DNA of 23,277 nucleotides from an uncultured Fibrobacterota bacterium (GCA_903888815.1 CAISVC010000244.1:1-23277); one strand, 5' to 3'; positions 1-8,558 are shown, counted from the stretch's first letter. Translations and numbers: made by a program. The notes: generated by a model from the letters alone, not told the origin.

Positions 1-1790
<1,790 letters not shown>

Positions 1791-1794
1791 GCTT

Positions 1795-2898
1795 TCAGCC
1801 TTTTTCCATCATGGCAACAAATTGTTCAAACAAATATCCTGAATCGTGCGGCCCCGGCGAGGCCTCGGGATGGTACTGCACGCAGAACAGCTTTTTCTCT
1901 GTTGCCTCAAGCCCTTCGCACGTGTTGTCGTTAAGGTTCAGGTGTGTCATCGTTGCGCCGGTGCTTTTAAGGCTCCCGATGTCCACACAGAAACCATGGT
2001 TCTGCGATGTGATCTCTATGGCTTTTGTCTTCTCGTTACGCACCGGATGGTTGGCGCCGCGGTGGCCGAACTTGAGTTTATAAGTTTTGCCGCCAAGCGC
2101 AAGACCCAGAAGCTGGTGGCCGAGGCAGATCCCGAAAATCGGCTTTTTGCCAATGAGCTTTTTTATCGTCTCGATTGCATAAGTCACTGCGGCCGGGTCG
2201 CCCGGGCCGTTTGAAAGAAAAATGCCGTCGGGCTTGTACGCGAGCACTGCTTCTGCATTGGTGTTTGCCGGCACTACCGTGACCTTGCAGCCAAACGACT
2301 CAAGAATACGCAGAATATTGTATTTAATCCCGTAATCGAACGCCACCACATTATACCGAGCATTGCTTTTGTTTTTACCTTTTGCCGCGTTCCACTCGTA
2401 CGCTTTTTTACAGGTAACGGCTTTCGCGAGGTCGGCCCCCACAAGCCCGCCCCATGCACGCGCTTTGTCGACAAGATCGCCTGCCTTTGGTGTTTTTTCG
2501 CCGGCCCAGACTATAGCCTTCATGGCGCCCTGCACCCTGATCTTCCGGGTGAGTGCGCGTGTGTCGATCCCCTGCACGCCGACAATTTTATTTTCTTTAA
2601 GATACTCGCCGAGCGTTTTCTTAGAGGTAAAATTCGACGGGTAGGGACAGGCCTCTTTCACCACGAATCCCGAAACCTGTACCCGCGACGATTCGATGTC
2701 GGTCTCGTTCACGCCGTAATTGCCGATTAATGGATAGGTCATGGTTATTATCTGTGATGCATACGAAGGGTCGGTAAGCACCTCCTGATACCCGGTCATG
2801 CTCGTGTTAAAAACCGCTTCGCCGATTGCTTCGCCCGGCGCCCCGAAGGATTCGCCTTCAAAGACGGTTCCGTCTTCAAGTGCAATGCAGCCTTTCAC
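1795..2898 (-). CDS. carA: Carbamoyl-phosphate synthetase small (glutaminase) subunit
   Basis: Glutamine amidotransferase subunit that hydrolyses glutamine and channels ammonia to CarB. It has 367 residues, near the usual length. The N-terminal CPSase small-chain domain (about 1-150, with TSMTGYQEVLTDPSY) is followed by a class I GATase domain (about 180-365). The nucleophile is Cys258 in GICLGHQ and the other catalytic residues are His343 and Glu345 in YHPEASPGP. The start is GTG (revcomp reads GAGGAACAG then GTG), with GAGGA as ribosome site. It is the first gene of a carA-carB operon. The region immediately upstream is copy 1 of a ~225-bp repeat, beginning 18 bases before the start codon, so promoter and leader probably lie in repeat DNA. 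I saw no PyrR-type or arginine-type leader. Confidence 0.97.
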   Translation of the reverse strand: MKGCIALEDGTVFEGESFGAPGEAIGEAVFNTSMTGYQEVLTDPSYASQIITMTYPLIGNYGVNETDIESSRVQVSGFVVKEACPYPSNFTSKKTLGEYLKENKIVGVQGIDTRALTRKIRVQGAMKAIVWAGEKTPKAGDLVDKARAWGGLVGADLAKAVTCKKAYEWNAAKGKNKSNARYNVVAFDYGIKYNILRILESFGCKVTVVPANTNAEAVLAYKPDGIFLSNGPGDPAAVTYAIETIKKLIGKKPIFGICLGHQLLGLALGGKTYKLKFGHRGANHPVRNEKTKAIEITSQNHGFCVDIGSLKSTGATMTHLNLNDNTCEGLEATEKKLFCVQYHPEASPGPHDSGYLFEQFVAMMEKG

Positions 2899-2916
2899 CT
2901 GTTCCTCGCTTGCAAT

Positions 2917-3142
2917 CGATGCATACGTGATACGAATTTGTCACCAATACATAAAGGGACTTCTCCTCCTTCGCTTAAGAAGGAGAAGGTGGTAGGTTGC
3001 CTCATGGTGATTAACGGCTAAAAGGTTATGAGGTGAACTTCGGAAGGAAATTTGAGTGAAAAAATGACCGACATACGATGTTCTCTGTTTTTCAGACAGG
3101 GAAAAAATAATGTTTTGGAAGGATGGAGTCAATGGTGAAAAA
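2917..3142. repeat. Long direct repeat, copy 1 (between carA and the methyltransferase)
   Basis: A 226-base segment, from CGATGCATACGTGATACG to AATGGTGAAAAA, recurs in the same orientation at 4427-4651 with about nine bases in ten identical and one indel. It contains an imperfect hairpin: CTCCTTC and GAAGGAG form the stem around a 6-base loop. In copy 2 the stem is unchanged while the loop differs. On the minus strand a 73-codon frame (2941-3162) runs through it, but the frame is not kept in copy 2, so it is probably not a gene. It behaves like a MITE-like or other non-coding repeat sitting in the carA leader. Confidence 0.9.
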
Positions 3143-3280
3143 GCATAAACATACACCGCCACTTTTTCCTTAAAAACATGTCTGCTCTGTCTGGCTGCCT
3201 TACTGCGCAGGCAGGCGTTACTGACAGGGCTGCGGCAATTTGGAGCGGCTTTACGCCCAACATGCCATTGCTAGGCGATA
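3143..3280. other. Intergenic spacer downstream of the methyltransferase
   Basis: No gene seen. Around 3189-3228 there is a hairpin-forming stretch (GCTGCCT, then AGGCAGGC, flanked by CTGTC and GACAG). It lacks a T-run on either side, so it is not a convincing intrinsic terminator. Confidence 0.4.
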
Positions 3281-4333
3281 TCATTTTCTTATAACCTTAA
3301 TAAATATATCAGGATAAAGCTCCTCAAATTTCTTATGGGAAAATAGAAACACTACTCCATCAATTATCGGGAACTTGTTCCCGCACTCGCTACATGAAAA
3401 CCATGGATTTTCTTGATCTATCTTCGACTCTCGTCCATTTTCAATACATAAAGGACAAATGATGGCATCAAGAATAGAGATCTCGCTTTTGATACTACTA
3501 CCAGCTTTGCGGCACGTTCCCGATATATTTCCACCGAACAAATATGCTAAAAGAAACGCCATATAATGCTTTGGGTTAAACAGCTCCGAGCTAATGTTCT
3601 TTATGGATTGCAGTTTAACATTCTTCTCCTGAAAAGAATTCAAGGCCTGTCTCCAAACAGCGATTGCTATCTCTTCGTTCTCGATAATACCGTGGTCAAC
3701 TTCATTACAGCTTTTTTCGGCAAAGAAAAAATCGAAAACTTTCTTTGTTTTGCTGGCACGTAATGATTCTTTAGAATATATACTCTTCCCTTTATATAAA
3801 TTGACATGAAAGACTTTTTTATAAGGTTCTTCATCAAAGAAAAAATGACCCCCGGGTGAAAGTATCCTGTGAATTTCTTTTACAATTGGGGTAAGGTCGG
3901 GAAAATGATGGAGGGTCTGATAACAAAACACAAAAGGAACAGAATCGCTTCTAAAGGGCAAGCTATTCGCGTCACAGCATATTCTCAACGGAGCCTCACT
4001 TTTACTGAATACACGCATGTAATAATCACAGCTTTTAAGCATATCGAAAGAAATATCTACTGCGGCCCCGATGGCATTTAGATCGTTTCGCATTGCAAGT
4101 GCTCGTTGACATCTCTCTGCGCCGATCTCAACGAATGGGGATAGACAAACTCCACTTTCTTTCAGCATTATCATCTGTTCAATGGTTTTTTTAATCCTGT
4201 TATTGAGTATTTTTTCGATTTCTTCTGCATTAAACTCATTGTTAAGAAATGATTTTTTCTCAACCTGTTGTTGAAAAAGTTTCTTTCGAAATTCAATTTC
4301 ACCCTTCTTGGAACTAACTGATTGTTTTTTCAT
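3281..4333 (-). CDS. Class I SAM-dependent methyltransferase with C-terminal Trm112-like zinc ribbon
   Basis: A 350-residue cytoplasmic protein. Residues 1-60 are charged and helical. The Rossmann methyltransferase core follows at about 65-170: motif I is VEIGAERCQ near 68-76, an acidic residue in AAVDIS near 91-95 should bind ribose, CDANSLPF lies near 120-127, the methyltransf_11-type YQTLHHFPD near 138-146, and LSPGGHFFFDEEP near 158-170. The last ~60 residues carry CPLC (293-296) and CSEC (314-317), then GNKFPIIDGVVFLF, the pattern of a Trm112-like ribbon often fused to methyltransferases. Substrate unknown. The start has GAGG four bases upstream. The gene is visibly more AT-rich than carAB or the T6SS genes and lies between two direct repeats, which suggests acquisition by transfer. 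Confidence 0.85.
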   Translation of the reverse strand: MKKQSVSSKKGEIEFRKKLFQQQVEKKSFLNNEFNAEEIEKILNNRIKKTIEQMIMLKESGVCLSPFVEIGAERCQRALAMRNDLNAIGAAVDISFDMLKSCDYYMRVFSKSEAPLRICCDANSLPFRSDSVPFVFCYQTLHHFPDLTPIVKEIHRILSPGGHFFFDEEPYKKVFHVNLYKGKSIYSKESLRASKTKKVFDFFFAEKSCNEVDHGIIENEEIAIAVWRQALNSFQEKNVKLQSIKNISSELFNPKHYMAFLLAYLFGGNISGTCRKAGSSIKSEISILDAIICPLCIENGRESKIDQENPWFSCSECGNKFPIIDGVVFLFSHKKFEELYPDIFIKVIRK

Positions 4334-4397
4334 GATACCTCATTTCCTTCCAAATGATGTCACCTACTTCTATGTTCACCCGCTTTTCAATCCGCAT
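4314..4397 (-). CDS. Possible 27-residue upstream peptide overlapping the methyltransferase start
   Basis: The minus strand carries ATG at 4397 with a good ribosome site (GAGG, six bases upstream). It opens a frame MRIEKRVNIEVGD... of 27 residues that ends at TAG within the first codons of the methyltransferase, in another frame. The overlap is about 20 bases. It could be a leader peptide coupling translation, a remnant of a larger upstream gene, or chance. I do not recognise the sequence. Confidence 0.3.
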   Translation of the reverse strand: MRIEKRVNIEVGDIIWKEMRYHEKTIS

Positions 4398-4426
4398 TTT
4401 TCACCTCAATGGTATAACATACATCC

Positions 4427-4651
4427 CGATGCATATGTGATACGAATTTGTCACCAATATATACAGGGACTTCTCCTCCTTCACTGAAGAAGGAGAAGAT
4501 GGTGGGTTGCCTCATGGTGCGTATCGGCTAAAAGGTGATGTGGTGAACTGCGGAAGGAAATTTGAGTGAGAAAATATCCGGCATACGACGTTTTCTTTTT
4601 TTAAACAGGGAAAAAATAATGTTTTGGAAGGATGGTGTCAATGGTGAAAAA
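4427..4651. repeat. Long direct repeat, copy 2 (upstream of the methyltransferase)
   Basis: This 225-base copy matches 2917-3142 in the same orientation. It keeps the stem CTCCTTC/GAAGGAG with an altered loop. The match begins at CGATGCATA and stops at AATGGTGAAAAA, and flanking bases are unrelated. Together the copies bracket the methyltransferase, with about 1.5 kb between equivalent points. Confidence 0.9.
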
Positions 4652-4696
4652 TCGAATCTGAACAGCGCAGGTACCACTTGAGTGTCGCCGAAATAC

Positions 4697-4762
4697 TATC
4701 ATTTTGGCAAATTATTGACCAGAATGATATGCGTTTTGGCAAATTATTGACCAGAATGATAG
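4697..4762. repeat. Tandem duplicated palindrome, possible operator
   Basis: A 28-base unit starting TTTTGGCAAATTATTGACC occurs at 4702-4729 and identically at 4734-4761, with a period of 32 bases. The first copy sits in a larger inverted repeat: TATCATTTTGG (4697-4707) pairs with CCAGAATGATA (4719-4729), one wobble mismatch, around an 11-base AT-rich centre. The exact duplication and dyad symmetry resemble a double protein-binding site. It lies ~200 bases upstream of an AAA ATPase remnant on the same strand, so it may have controlled that gene. Confidence 0.6.
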
Positions 4763-4933
4763 GGTTGCTGTGTGAAACAGGATGCGACGCAGGCGGAATG
4801 CACCGCATGAGATCAAGGCGCTTTTAAAATTGACTAATCGCCGTCACGAAGTACTACGGCGCATGCGTTATGCATATTTATATAATAAACTATACATACT
4901 TTTGCGTTACGCGTTTTTGTATAATATTGTTGA

Positions 4934-5092
4934 CTCGAACAGGTATCAATAGTATCTCGCAACAGGCTTGGAGCGGCTTCCTCAGTTCAAAGAATTGTAG
5001 CCGGTCTTGTTAAAAGAGGATTGCTGCTGAAAAACGAGCGTGTGTACGAGATTACCGATCCGCTTTTCTTGCATTGGGTAAAACAGGGTTAA
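4934..5092 (+). pseudogene. 3' remnant of an archaeal-type AAA ATPase
   Basis: The frame ending with TAA at 5090-5092 encodes about 52 residues, including GAASSVQRIVAGLVKRGLL and YEITDPLFLHW. This matches the winged-helix C-terminus typical of bacterial and archaeal AAA ATPases of the COG1672/DUF234 kind (pattern GSASTVQR...GLI...Y.ITDPLF..W). A stop lies just upstream at 4931-4933, and no P-loop or ATPase core is seen in the preceding DNA. The gene has therefore been deleted down to its tail. Identification is by motif memory only. Confidence 0.55.
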
Positions 5093-5102
5093 TCCGAAAT
5101 TC

Positions 5103-5152
5103 CGCAGGTGCCCCCTTACTCTTTTCCTGTGTGCCCTGCGCTTTAGCGCAGG
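5103..5152 (-). repeat. Modular hairpin repeat, copy a (reverse orientation)
   Basis: On the minus strand: an 8-bp hairpin CCTGCGCT/AGCGCAGG, then GGCACAC, a short spacer, then GGGCACCTGCG. This is the same order of modules as in the copies at 5204, 5921 and 6213. It starts only 10 bases after the ATPase-remnant stop. Confidence 0.6.
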
Positions 5153-5203
5153 ATTCCTCATCTCATCATCACCGGCACAGAATTCCAATTAACGAAACAA
5201 GAG

Positions 5204-5269
5204 CCTGCGATGAATCGCAGGGCACACAAAGGCTATTAACTTTTACCTGGCACTCAGGGCACCCGTGCG
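5204..5269 (+). repeat. Modular hairpin repeat, copy b
   Basis: The hairpin CCTGCGATGAATCGCAGG (5204-5221) is followed by GCACACAAAGG, a 20-base spacer, and CACTCAGGGCACCCGTGCG. Similarity to copy d continues beyond the CACCCG box for about 40 bases. It faces copy a, about 50 bases away. Confidence 0.7.
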
Positions 5270-5368
5270 AAGCGTCGGTGGTGAAGATCGGTGTTCCAGG
5301 GGAAATAGTGAAAAAAGTGGTGGGAAAAGTATTAGGAGAATAAACGGCACATAGAGTGTCCTGTGGGG

Positions 5369-5671
5369 CTATATGATTTCCGTGTTCATGAAATCCCGAG
5401 AGGCATGCACGACACTGATTACCTCAACCATGTTTTGCCCCGCCTTTACACGATACACGATCCGGTAATTCCTGAAAATCACCTCGCGGACATCCGGGAC
5501 AGCCAATTCCGGAACGACCCTGCCCGAAAGCGGAAAGGACCCAAGACGGTCGGTTGTTTTGATCAGGTCGTGAACGAACCGCCGAGCATAGACCGCGGAA
5601 TCGCGCGCAATATAATCGTGTATGGCTTCGAGGTGGGTGACCGACTTGAGCGTCCAGACTACTTTGCCCAT
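5369..5671 (-). CDS. ParE/RelE-superfamily toxin
   Basis: A 100-residue basic protein with the ParE fold pattern: VWTLKSVTHLEAIHDYI near the N-terminus, a helical DSAVYARRFVHDLI segment, then SGRVVPEL, VREVIFRNYRIVYRV and a closing strand VEVISVVHASRD. These match plasmid-stabilisation (ParE/RelE) toxins in both length and motif order. Such toxins act in the cytoplasm on DNA gyrase (ParE) or ribosome-bound mRNA (RelE); the sequence alone does not decide between them. The start overlaps the end of the upstream antitoxin gene by 13 bases, so translation is probably coupled. It lies in a repeat-rich, gene-poor stretch, as is usual for mobile toxin-antitoxin pairs. Confidence 0.88.
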   Translation of the reverse strand: MGKVVWTLKSVTHLEAIHDYIARDSAVYARRFVHDLIKTTDRLGSFPLSGRVVPELAVPDVREVIFRNYRIVYRVKAGQNMVEVISVVHASRDFMNTEII

Positions 5672-5844
5672 GAAGCGGCTTTCGCAAGAAGCTCTTCCGT
5701 GGTGATCGTCCGTCCGGCATCGGCATCCTTGAGTCCGTCAAGGACATTTGCCAGAAAATCGATTTCATACATAATGTCTTCCGCCGTGCAGCCGTCCGGC
5801 AGTTTTTTAATAGTTTCGATGGTCGCTTCCTTCAAGGCATCCAT
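5659..5844 (-). CDS. Antitoxin partner of the ParE-type toxin
   Basis: A 61-residue acidic protein, starting MDALKEATIETIKKLPDG and ending TTEELLAKAASWAK. The helical centre (TAEDIMYEIDFLANVLDGL) and acidic tail (DADAGRTITTEELL) resemble the short antitoxins found beside ParE toxins. It would neutralise the toxin by wrapping its tail around it and repress the operon. The frame extends further upstream, but ATG at 5844 is the start because GGAGG lies seven bases before it. It is the first gene of the pair, overlapping the toxin by 13 bases. The assignment rests on context, size and acidity rather than a sharp family motif. Confidence 0.75.
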   Translation of the reverse strand: MDALKEATIETIKKLPDGCTAEDIMYEIDFLANVLDGLKDADAGRTITTEELLAKAASWAK

Positions 5845-5874
5845 TGCTTGACCTCCGTAAGTGTTTCCCTGATA

Positions 5875-5904
5875 AATATACCCATTTCGCATACTAATTA
5901 ACAA
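5875..5904 (-). promoter_or_regulatory. Predicted sigma-70 promoter of the toxin-antitoxin operon
   Basis: On the minus strand, TTGTTA (5899-5904) and TATATT (5875-5880) are separated by 18 bases, about 30 bases upstream of the antitoxin start. Pattern only. Confidence 0.45.
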
Positions 5905-5920
5905 CGACACGCAAAACATT

Positions 5921-6006
5921 CCGGGGATGAATCCCCGGCCACACGAGTTGGTTTTTACTCTTCTACGACGAATACACTTTCTTTCTTCACTTAGGGCACC
6001 CTCGCG
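5921..6006 (+). repeat. Modular hairpin repeat, copy c
   Basis: The hairpin CCGGGGATGAATCCCCGG (5921-5938) is followed by CCACACGAG, a longer spacer (~50 bases), and CACTTAGGGCACCCTCGCG. The stem sequence differs from copies b and d but its length and central GA are kept, so base pairing rather than sequence is conserved. Confidence 0.65.
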
Positions 6007-6212
6007 CTAAAAATATTTATTATTGACTTTTAGGAACGTACTGGCTTATCGAGCTCTAAGAATCAGTTTTCGATGGCTTTTGCATCTTTGAAGTTTTTTC
6101 CACCACTTCTTTTAGTTGTTCTTCCGTATTTTCCCTGATAGAATCTGCAAAGTTATTACTGGGATTTAAAATCAATTTGTCTACGCCGTTTTGCGTTTAT
6201 TCCTCAAAAGAA

Positions 6213-6279
6213 CCTGCCTTGAAAGGCAGGCCACACAAAGGCATTTTTATATCAAACGGTCACTCAGGGCACCCGCGCG
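6213..6279 (+). repeat. Modular hairpin repeat, copy d
   Basis: The hairpin CCTGCCTTGAAAGGCAGG (6213-6230) is followed by CCACACAAAGGC, a ~18-base spacer, and CACTCAGGGCACCCGCGCG. Order, spacing and boxes match copy b. Confidence 0.7.
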
Positions 6280-6384
6280 CACGGCATCACTGGAAAATAC
6301 AGGTATCCCGGTATATTATTGTTAAATCAAGTAAAACGAATTTTATAGCTTTGGGCAAGCATGAAAAAATCAGTGCCGTTCTCT

Positions 6385-6419
6385 AAGCAAAACGCCCTGA
6401 TGCTTCCGCATCGGGGCGT
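6385..6419 (-). terminator. Intrinsic terminator downstream of hcp
   Basis: On the minus strand a 12-bp stem (ACGCCCCGATGC pairing with GCATCAGGGCGT, one G-U) has a 4-base GGAA loop and is followed by TTTTGCTT. It lies ~30 bases after the hcp stop and would end the tss/hcp transcript. Confidence 0.75.
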
Positions 6420-6450
6420 ATAACAATCAACGTAAAAAAGAAGGTATTGT

Positions 6451-6936
6451 CTATCTTCCTTCTTTCCACGAATCGGACGCCTGGAGGTTGCCGTCGCAAT
6501 AGGTCCAGGTGATTTTCTGGTAGCGCATCTGCACCTCTTCGAGGTGGACATAGCGTTCCTTGGACGGGTCCTTGACATTGTACATAATCGGCTTGACCGA
6601 GCAGATCTTGACGTCTTCAAGCTTGTGGTTGAAGTATTCGGTCTCGGTGCCGGTGTCGTCGATCCGGTACCACTTTATCTCCACCTTTTTCAGGGTCTGG
6701 CCCTCGCACACCGCCTTGTAAAGGTACGGCGACGAGGCATCATACGCTTTCACCAGGCGGATCGCCTCATGTTTGCGCGTGCCCGTGAGCTTTCCGGTGT
6801 CCGGATCGGTCGGGATGCGCACCTCGTGCTGGAACTCATGAATTTCGATGCTCTTCTCCCTTCCGGCGACATCGACCGAGCCCTCGATCGCCTTGCCTCC
6901 GTCATCGGTCATCCACATATATGCTGGTATTGGCAT
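6451..6936 (-). CDS. hcp: T6SS tube protein Hcp (TssD)
   Basis: A 161-residue protein whose hexameric rings stack into the inner tube of the type VI secretion system; it is also secreted. The N-terminus MPIPAYMWMTDDGGKAIEGS matches the Hcp opening (residues lining the ring, then the D-G-x-I-x-G turn). Further Hcp features are IEIHEFQHEVRIP, the RKHEAIRLVKAYDASSPYLY segment and C-terminal ...LEEVQMRYQKITWTY, the strand that ends the beta-barrel. Length is normal. ATG at 6936 has AGGAG at good distance. It is the last gene after tssC, separated by 98 bases containing a perfect 20-base palindrome, and is followed by an intrinsic terminator, so its level may be set separately from the sheath genes. 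Confidence 0.93.
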   Translation of the reverse strand: MPIPAYMWMTDDGGKAIEGSVDVAGREKSIEIHEFQHEVRIPTDPDTGKLTGTRKHEAIRLVKAYDASSPYLYKAVCEGQTLKKVEIKWYRIDDTGTETEYFNHKLEDVKICSVKPIMYNVKDPSKERYVHLEEVQMRYQKITWTYCDGNLQASDSWKEGR

Positions 6937-6997
6937 ACGCGGTACTCCTTTCTTTATGTGTTTACTAGTGTGTCTGCCATCTTGTCAAAAATATTAC

Positions 6998-7017
6998 GGG
7001 CGTACGGCCGTACGCCC
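6998..7017. repeat. Perfect 20-base palindrome between tssC and hcp
   Basis: GGGCGTACGGCCGTACGCCC is self-complementary over all 20 bases, in the 98-base gap between tssC and hcp. There is no T-run on the minus-strand side. It could be an RNA processing or stability hairpin, a binding site, or an extragenic palindrome. Confidence 0.7.
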
Positions 7018-7034
7018 CTACAAAAAATAACCAC

Positions 7035-8558
7035 CTATTTCCCCTTCGGCATCTGGGAAACAAGCGACAGGTTGATATCGATCCCTTCGATCTGGAAGTG
7101 CGGGGTCACTGCCAGGCTCACGCTGAAGAATCCCGGGTTGTCTTCAATTTCGCTTACCGTCACTTCTGCCGCTTTAAGCGGGTGCGTGGCGATGAGTTCA
7201 GGCCCCGGATCGTTCATCTCGGTCACCAGTCCCTGTATCCACCGGTTCAGCTCGTCCTGCAGCACCATCTTGCTCTTGGTGGATCCGATGTTCTCCCGCT
7301 GGATCACCTTGAGATAATGGGCGATGCGCGATACCAGGAAGATATACGGCAGCCGCGAATTGATGCGCATGTTCGCGGTCACGTTCTTATCGTCGGTCTC
7401 CTGCGGTTTCTGGCAGGAGTTGGCCGAGAAAAAGCACGCATAGTTGCGGTTCTTGTAAAACGAGAGCGGGATAAACCCTTCCTGCGCGAATTCAAACTCG
7501 CGCGTTTCAGGAATGAGGATTTCAGTCGGGATCTTCATCTGCTGGCCCTTGCCTACGTCGTAGAGGTGGATCGGCAGATCCTCGACCTTGCCGCCCGATT
7601 CCGGGCCCCTGATCTGGACGCACCAGCCGTTGTCGACGAACGAGCGGACCATGTTGGCCGCGAATGAGAATGCGGCGTTGCCCCACAGGTACTTGTCATG
7701 CTCGTCGCCTTTGACGCTTTCGGTATAGTTGAACTCCTTGACCGGCACCGTATCAGGGCCGTAGGGCAACCGCAGCTCGAACCGCGGCAGCACGAGCCCG
7801 ACATAGCGGGCGTCTTCGGTCTGCCGGAACGAGTTCCAGCGCAGGAAATCGCTGCGTTCCATGAATGTCTTGAGATCGTCGACCTTCGGAAGGTCCTGGA
7901 CCTTTCCTTTTTTAAAGAAGTTGGAACCCACGGAGCTGATGAACGGGCAATGACAGCTTGCCGCCACCTTTGAAACCTCCTGCAGCAGGCCGATGTCCGG
8001 GGCCGAGCTGTCGAACTCGAAGTTCGTGATCATGGCGCCGTAGGGCTCGCCTCCCGGAGTGTCGTATTCGTCGGTGTACACGTGCCTGTAAAGACCGGCC
8101 TGAATCGTTTCCGGCGAGTCCTCGAAATCTTCGGCAAGTTCCTCCTTTGAAACATCAAGGACGTCGATCTTGACGTTCTTGCGGAAATCGGTGCGGTCCA
8201 CCAGGAATTTTAAACTGCGCCATGCGGCTTCCATTTTCTGGAAGCTCGCGTGGTGAAGCACCTCGTCGAGCTGCGCTGAAATTTTCCGGTCGATCTCGGC
8301 GATCTGGTTGTCGAGCACGGCCTTGTCGATCCGGTCTACGGTTTTCGTGGTACGGAGTATGCTGTCTACAAAAAACGCCAGCGCCGCGCCGATGCGTTCG
8401 TTCGCCTTGCTTTCGGCCAATGCCTCGGCGTTTTTAAACCCTGAAATATCGACCGCATGATCGGGAACCGAAAGGCTCATGGTCTCGTAAATGTACCCCA
8501 GTCCTTCGGAAGCCTTTGCTTCGCCGCTTCCTGACGATGCTTTCTGAGTTTCTGCCAT
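7035..8558 (-). CDS. tssC: T6SS contractile sheath large subunit TssC (VipB)
   Basis: A 507-residue protein that co-assembles with TssB into the contractile sheath around the Hcp tube. It shows the family order: a short low-complexity N-terminus, AALAFFVDSILRTTKTVDRIDKAVL, the helix with ISAQLDEVLHHASFQKMEAAWRSLKFLV, and the conserved stretch YGAMITNFEFD, then CHCPFISSVGSNFF. RFELRLPYGPDTV, NAAFSFAANMVRSFVDNGWCVQIRGPESGG and C-terminal LVTEMNDPGPELIATHPLKAAEV close it. Length matches the family (~490-510). Start ATG at 8558 has GAGGAGA six bases upstream. Gap to tssB is 74 bases, the longest inside tssABC. The box TTATACCATTGAGG just upstream also occurs before the methyltransferase leader ORF at 4397. 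Confidence 0.95.
   Translation of the reverse strand: MAETQKASSGSGEAKASEGLGYIYETMSLSVPDHAVDISGFKNAEALAESKANERIGAALAFFVDSILRTTKTVDRIDKAVLDNQIAEIDRKISAQLDEVLHHASFQKMEAAWRSLKFLVDRTDFRKNVKIDVLDVSKEELAEDFEDSPETIQAGLYRHVYTDEYDTPGGEPYGAMITNFEFDSSAPDIGLLQEVSKVAASCHCPFISSVGSNFFKKGKVQDLPKVDDLKTFMERSDFLRWNSFRQTEDARYVGLVLPRFELRLPYGPDTVPVKEFNYTESVKGDEHDKYLWGNAAFSFAANMVRSFVDNGWCVQIRGPESGGKVEDLPIHLYDVGKGQQMKIPTEILIPETREFEFAQEGFIPLSFYKNRNYACFFSANSCQKPQETDDKNVTANMRINSRLPYIFLVSRIAHYLKVIQRENIGSTKSKMVLQDELNRWIQGLVTEMNDPGPELIATHPLKAAEVTVSEIEDNPGFFSVSLAVTPHFQIEGIDINLSLVSQMPKGK

Larger units (their letters stand above)
4652..5368. other. Gene-poor, repeat-rich spacer
   Basis: No intact gene was found here. The stretch holds a tandem palindromic motif (4697-4762), a decayed ATPase 3' end (4934-5092) and two oppositely oriented hairpin repeats (5103-5152 and 5204-5269). 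Base composition swings sharply, with an AT-rich block near 4860-4935. Confidence 0.6.
5905..6450. other. Gene-poor spacer between toxin-antitoxin and hcp
   Basis: No intact gene seen. It carries hairpin repeats c and d and the hcp terminator. It also holds a minus-strand coding-like scrap (about 6056-6190, ending in TAG) that translates to NFADSIRENTEEQLKEVVEK and a Lys/Ser-rich tail. The scrap has no start codon and a stop just upstream, so it may be a gene relic. Confidence 0.45.

Noticed and set aside
2941..3162. 73-codon minus-strand frame inside repeat copy 1
   Set aside because: Not preserved in copy 2 and wholly inside non-coding repeat DNA.
4782..4952. 56-codon plus-strand frame with basic, Tyr-rich product
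   Set aside because: No ribosome site, AT-biased in the second half, no recognisable motif; probably chance in a decaying region.
5270..5343. Coding-like tail ending VVGKVLGE before the toxin gene
   Set aside because: The segment is the continuation of hairpin repeat b, with similar DNA after copy d; coding look is likely accidental.
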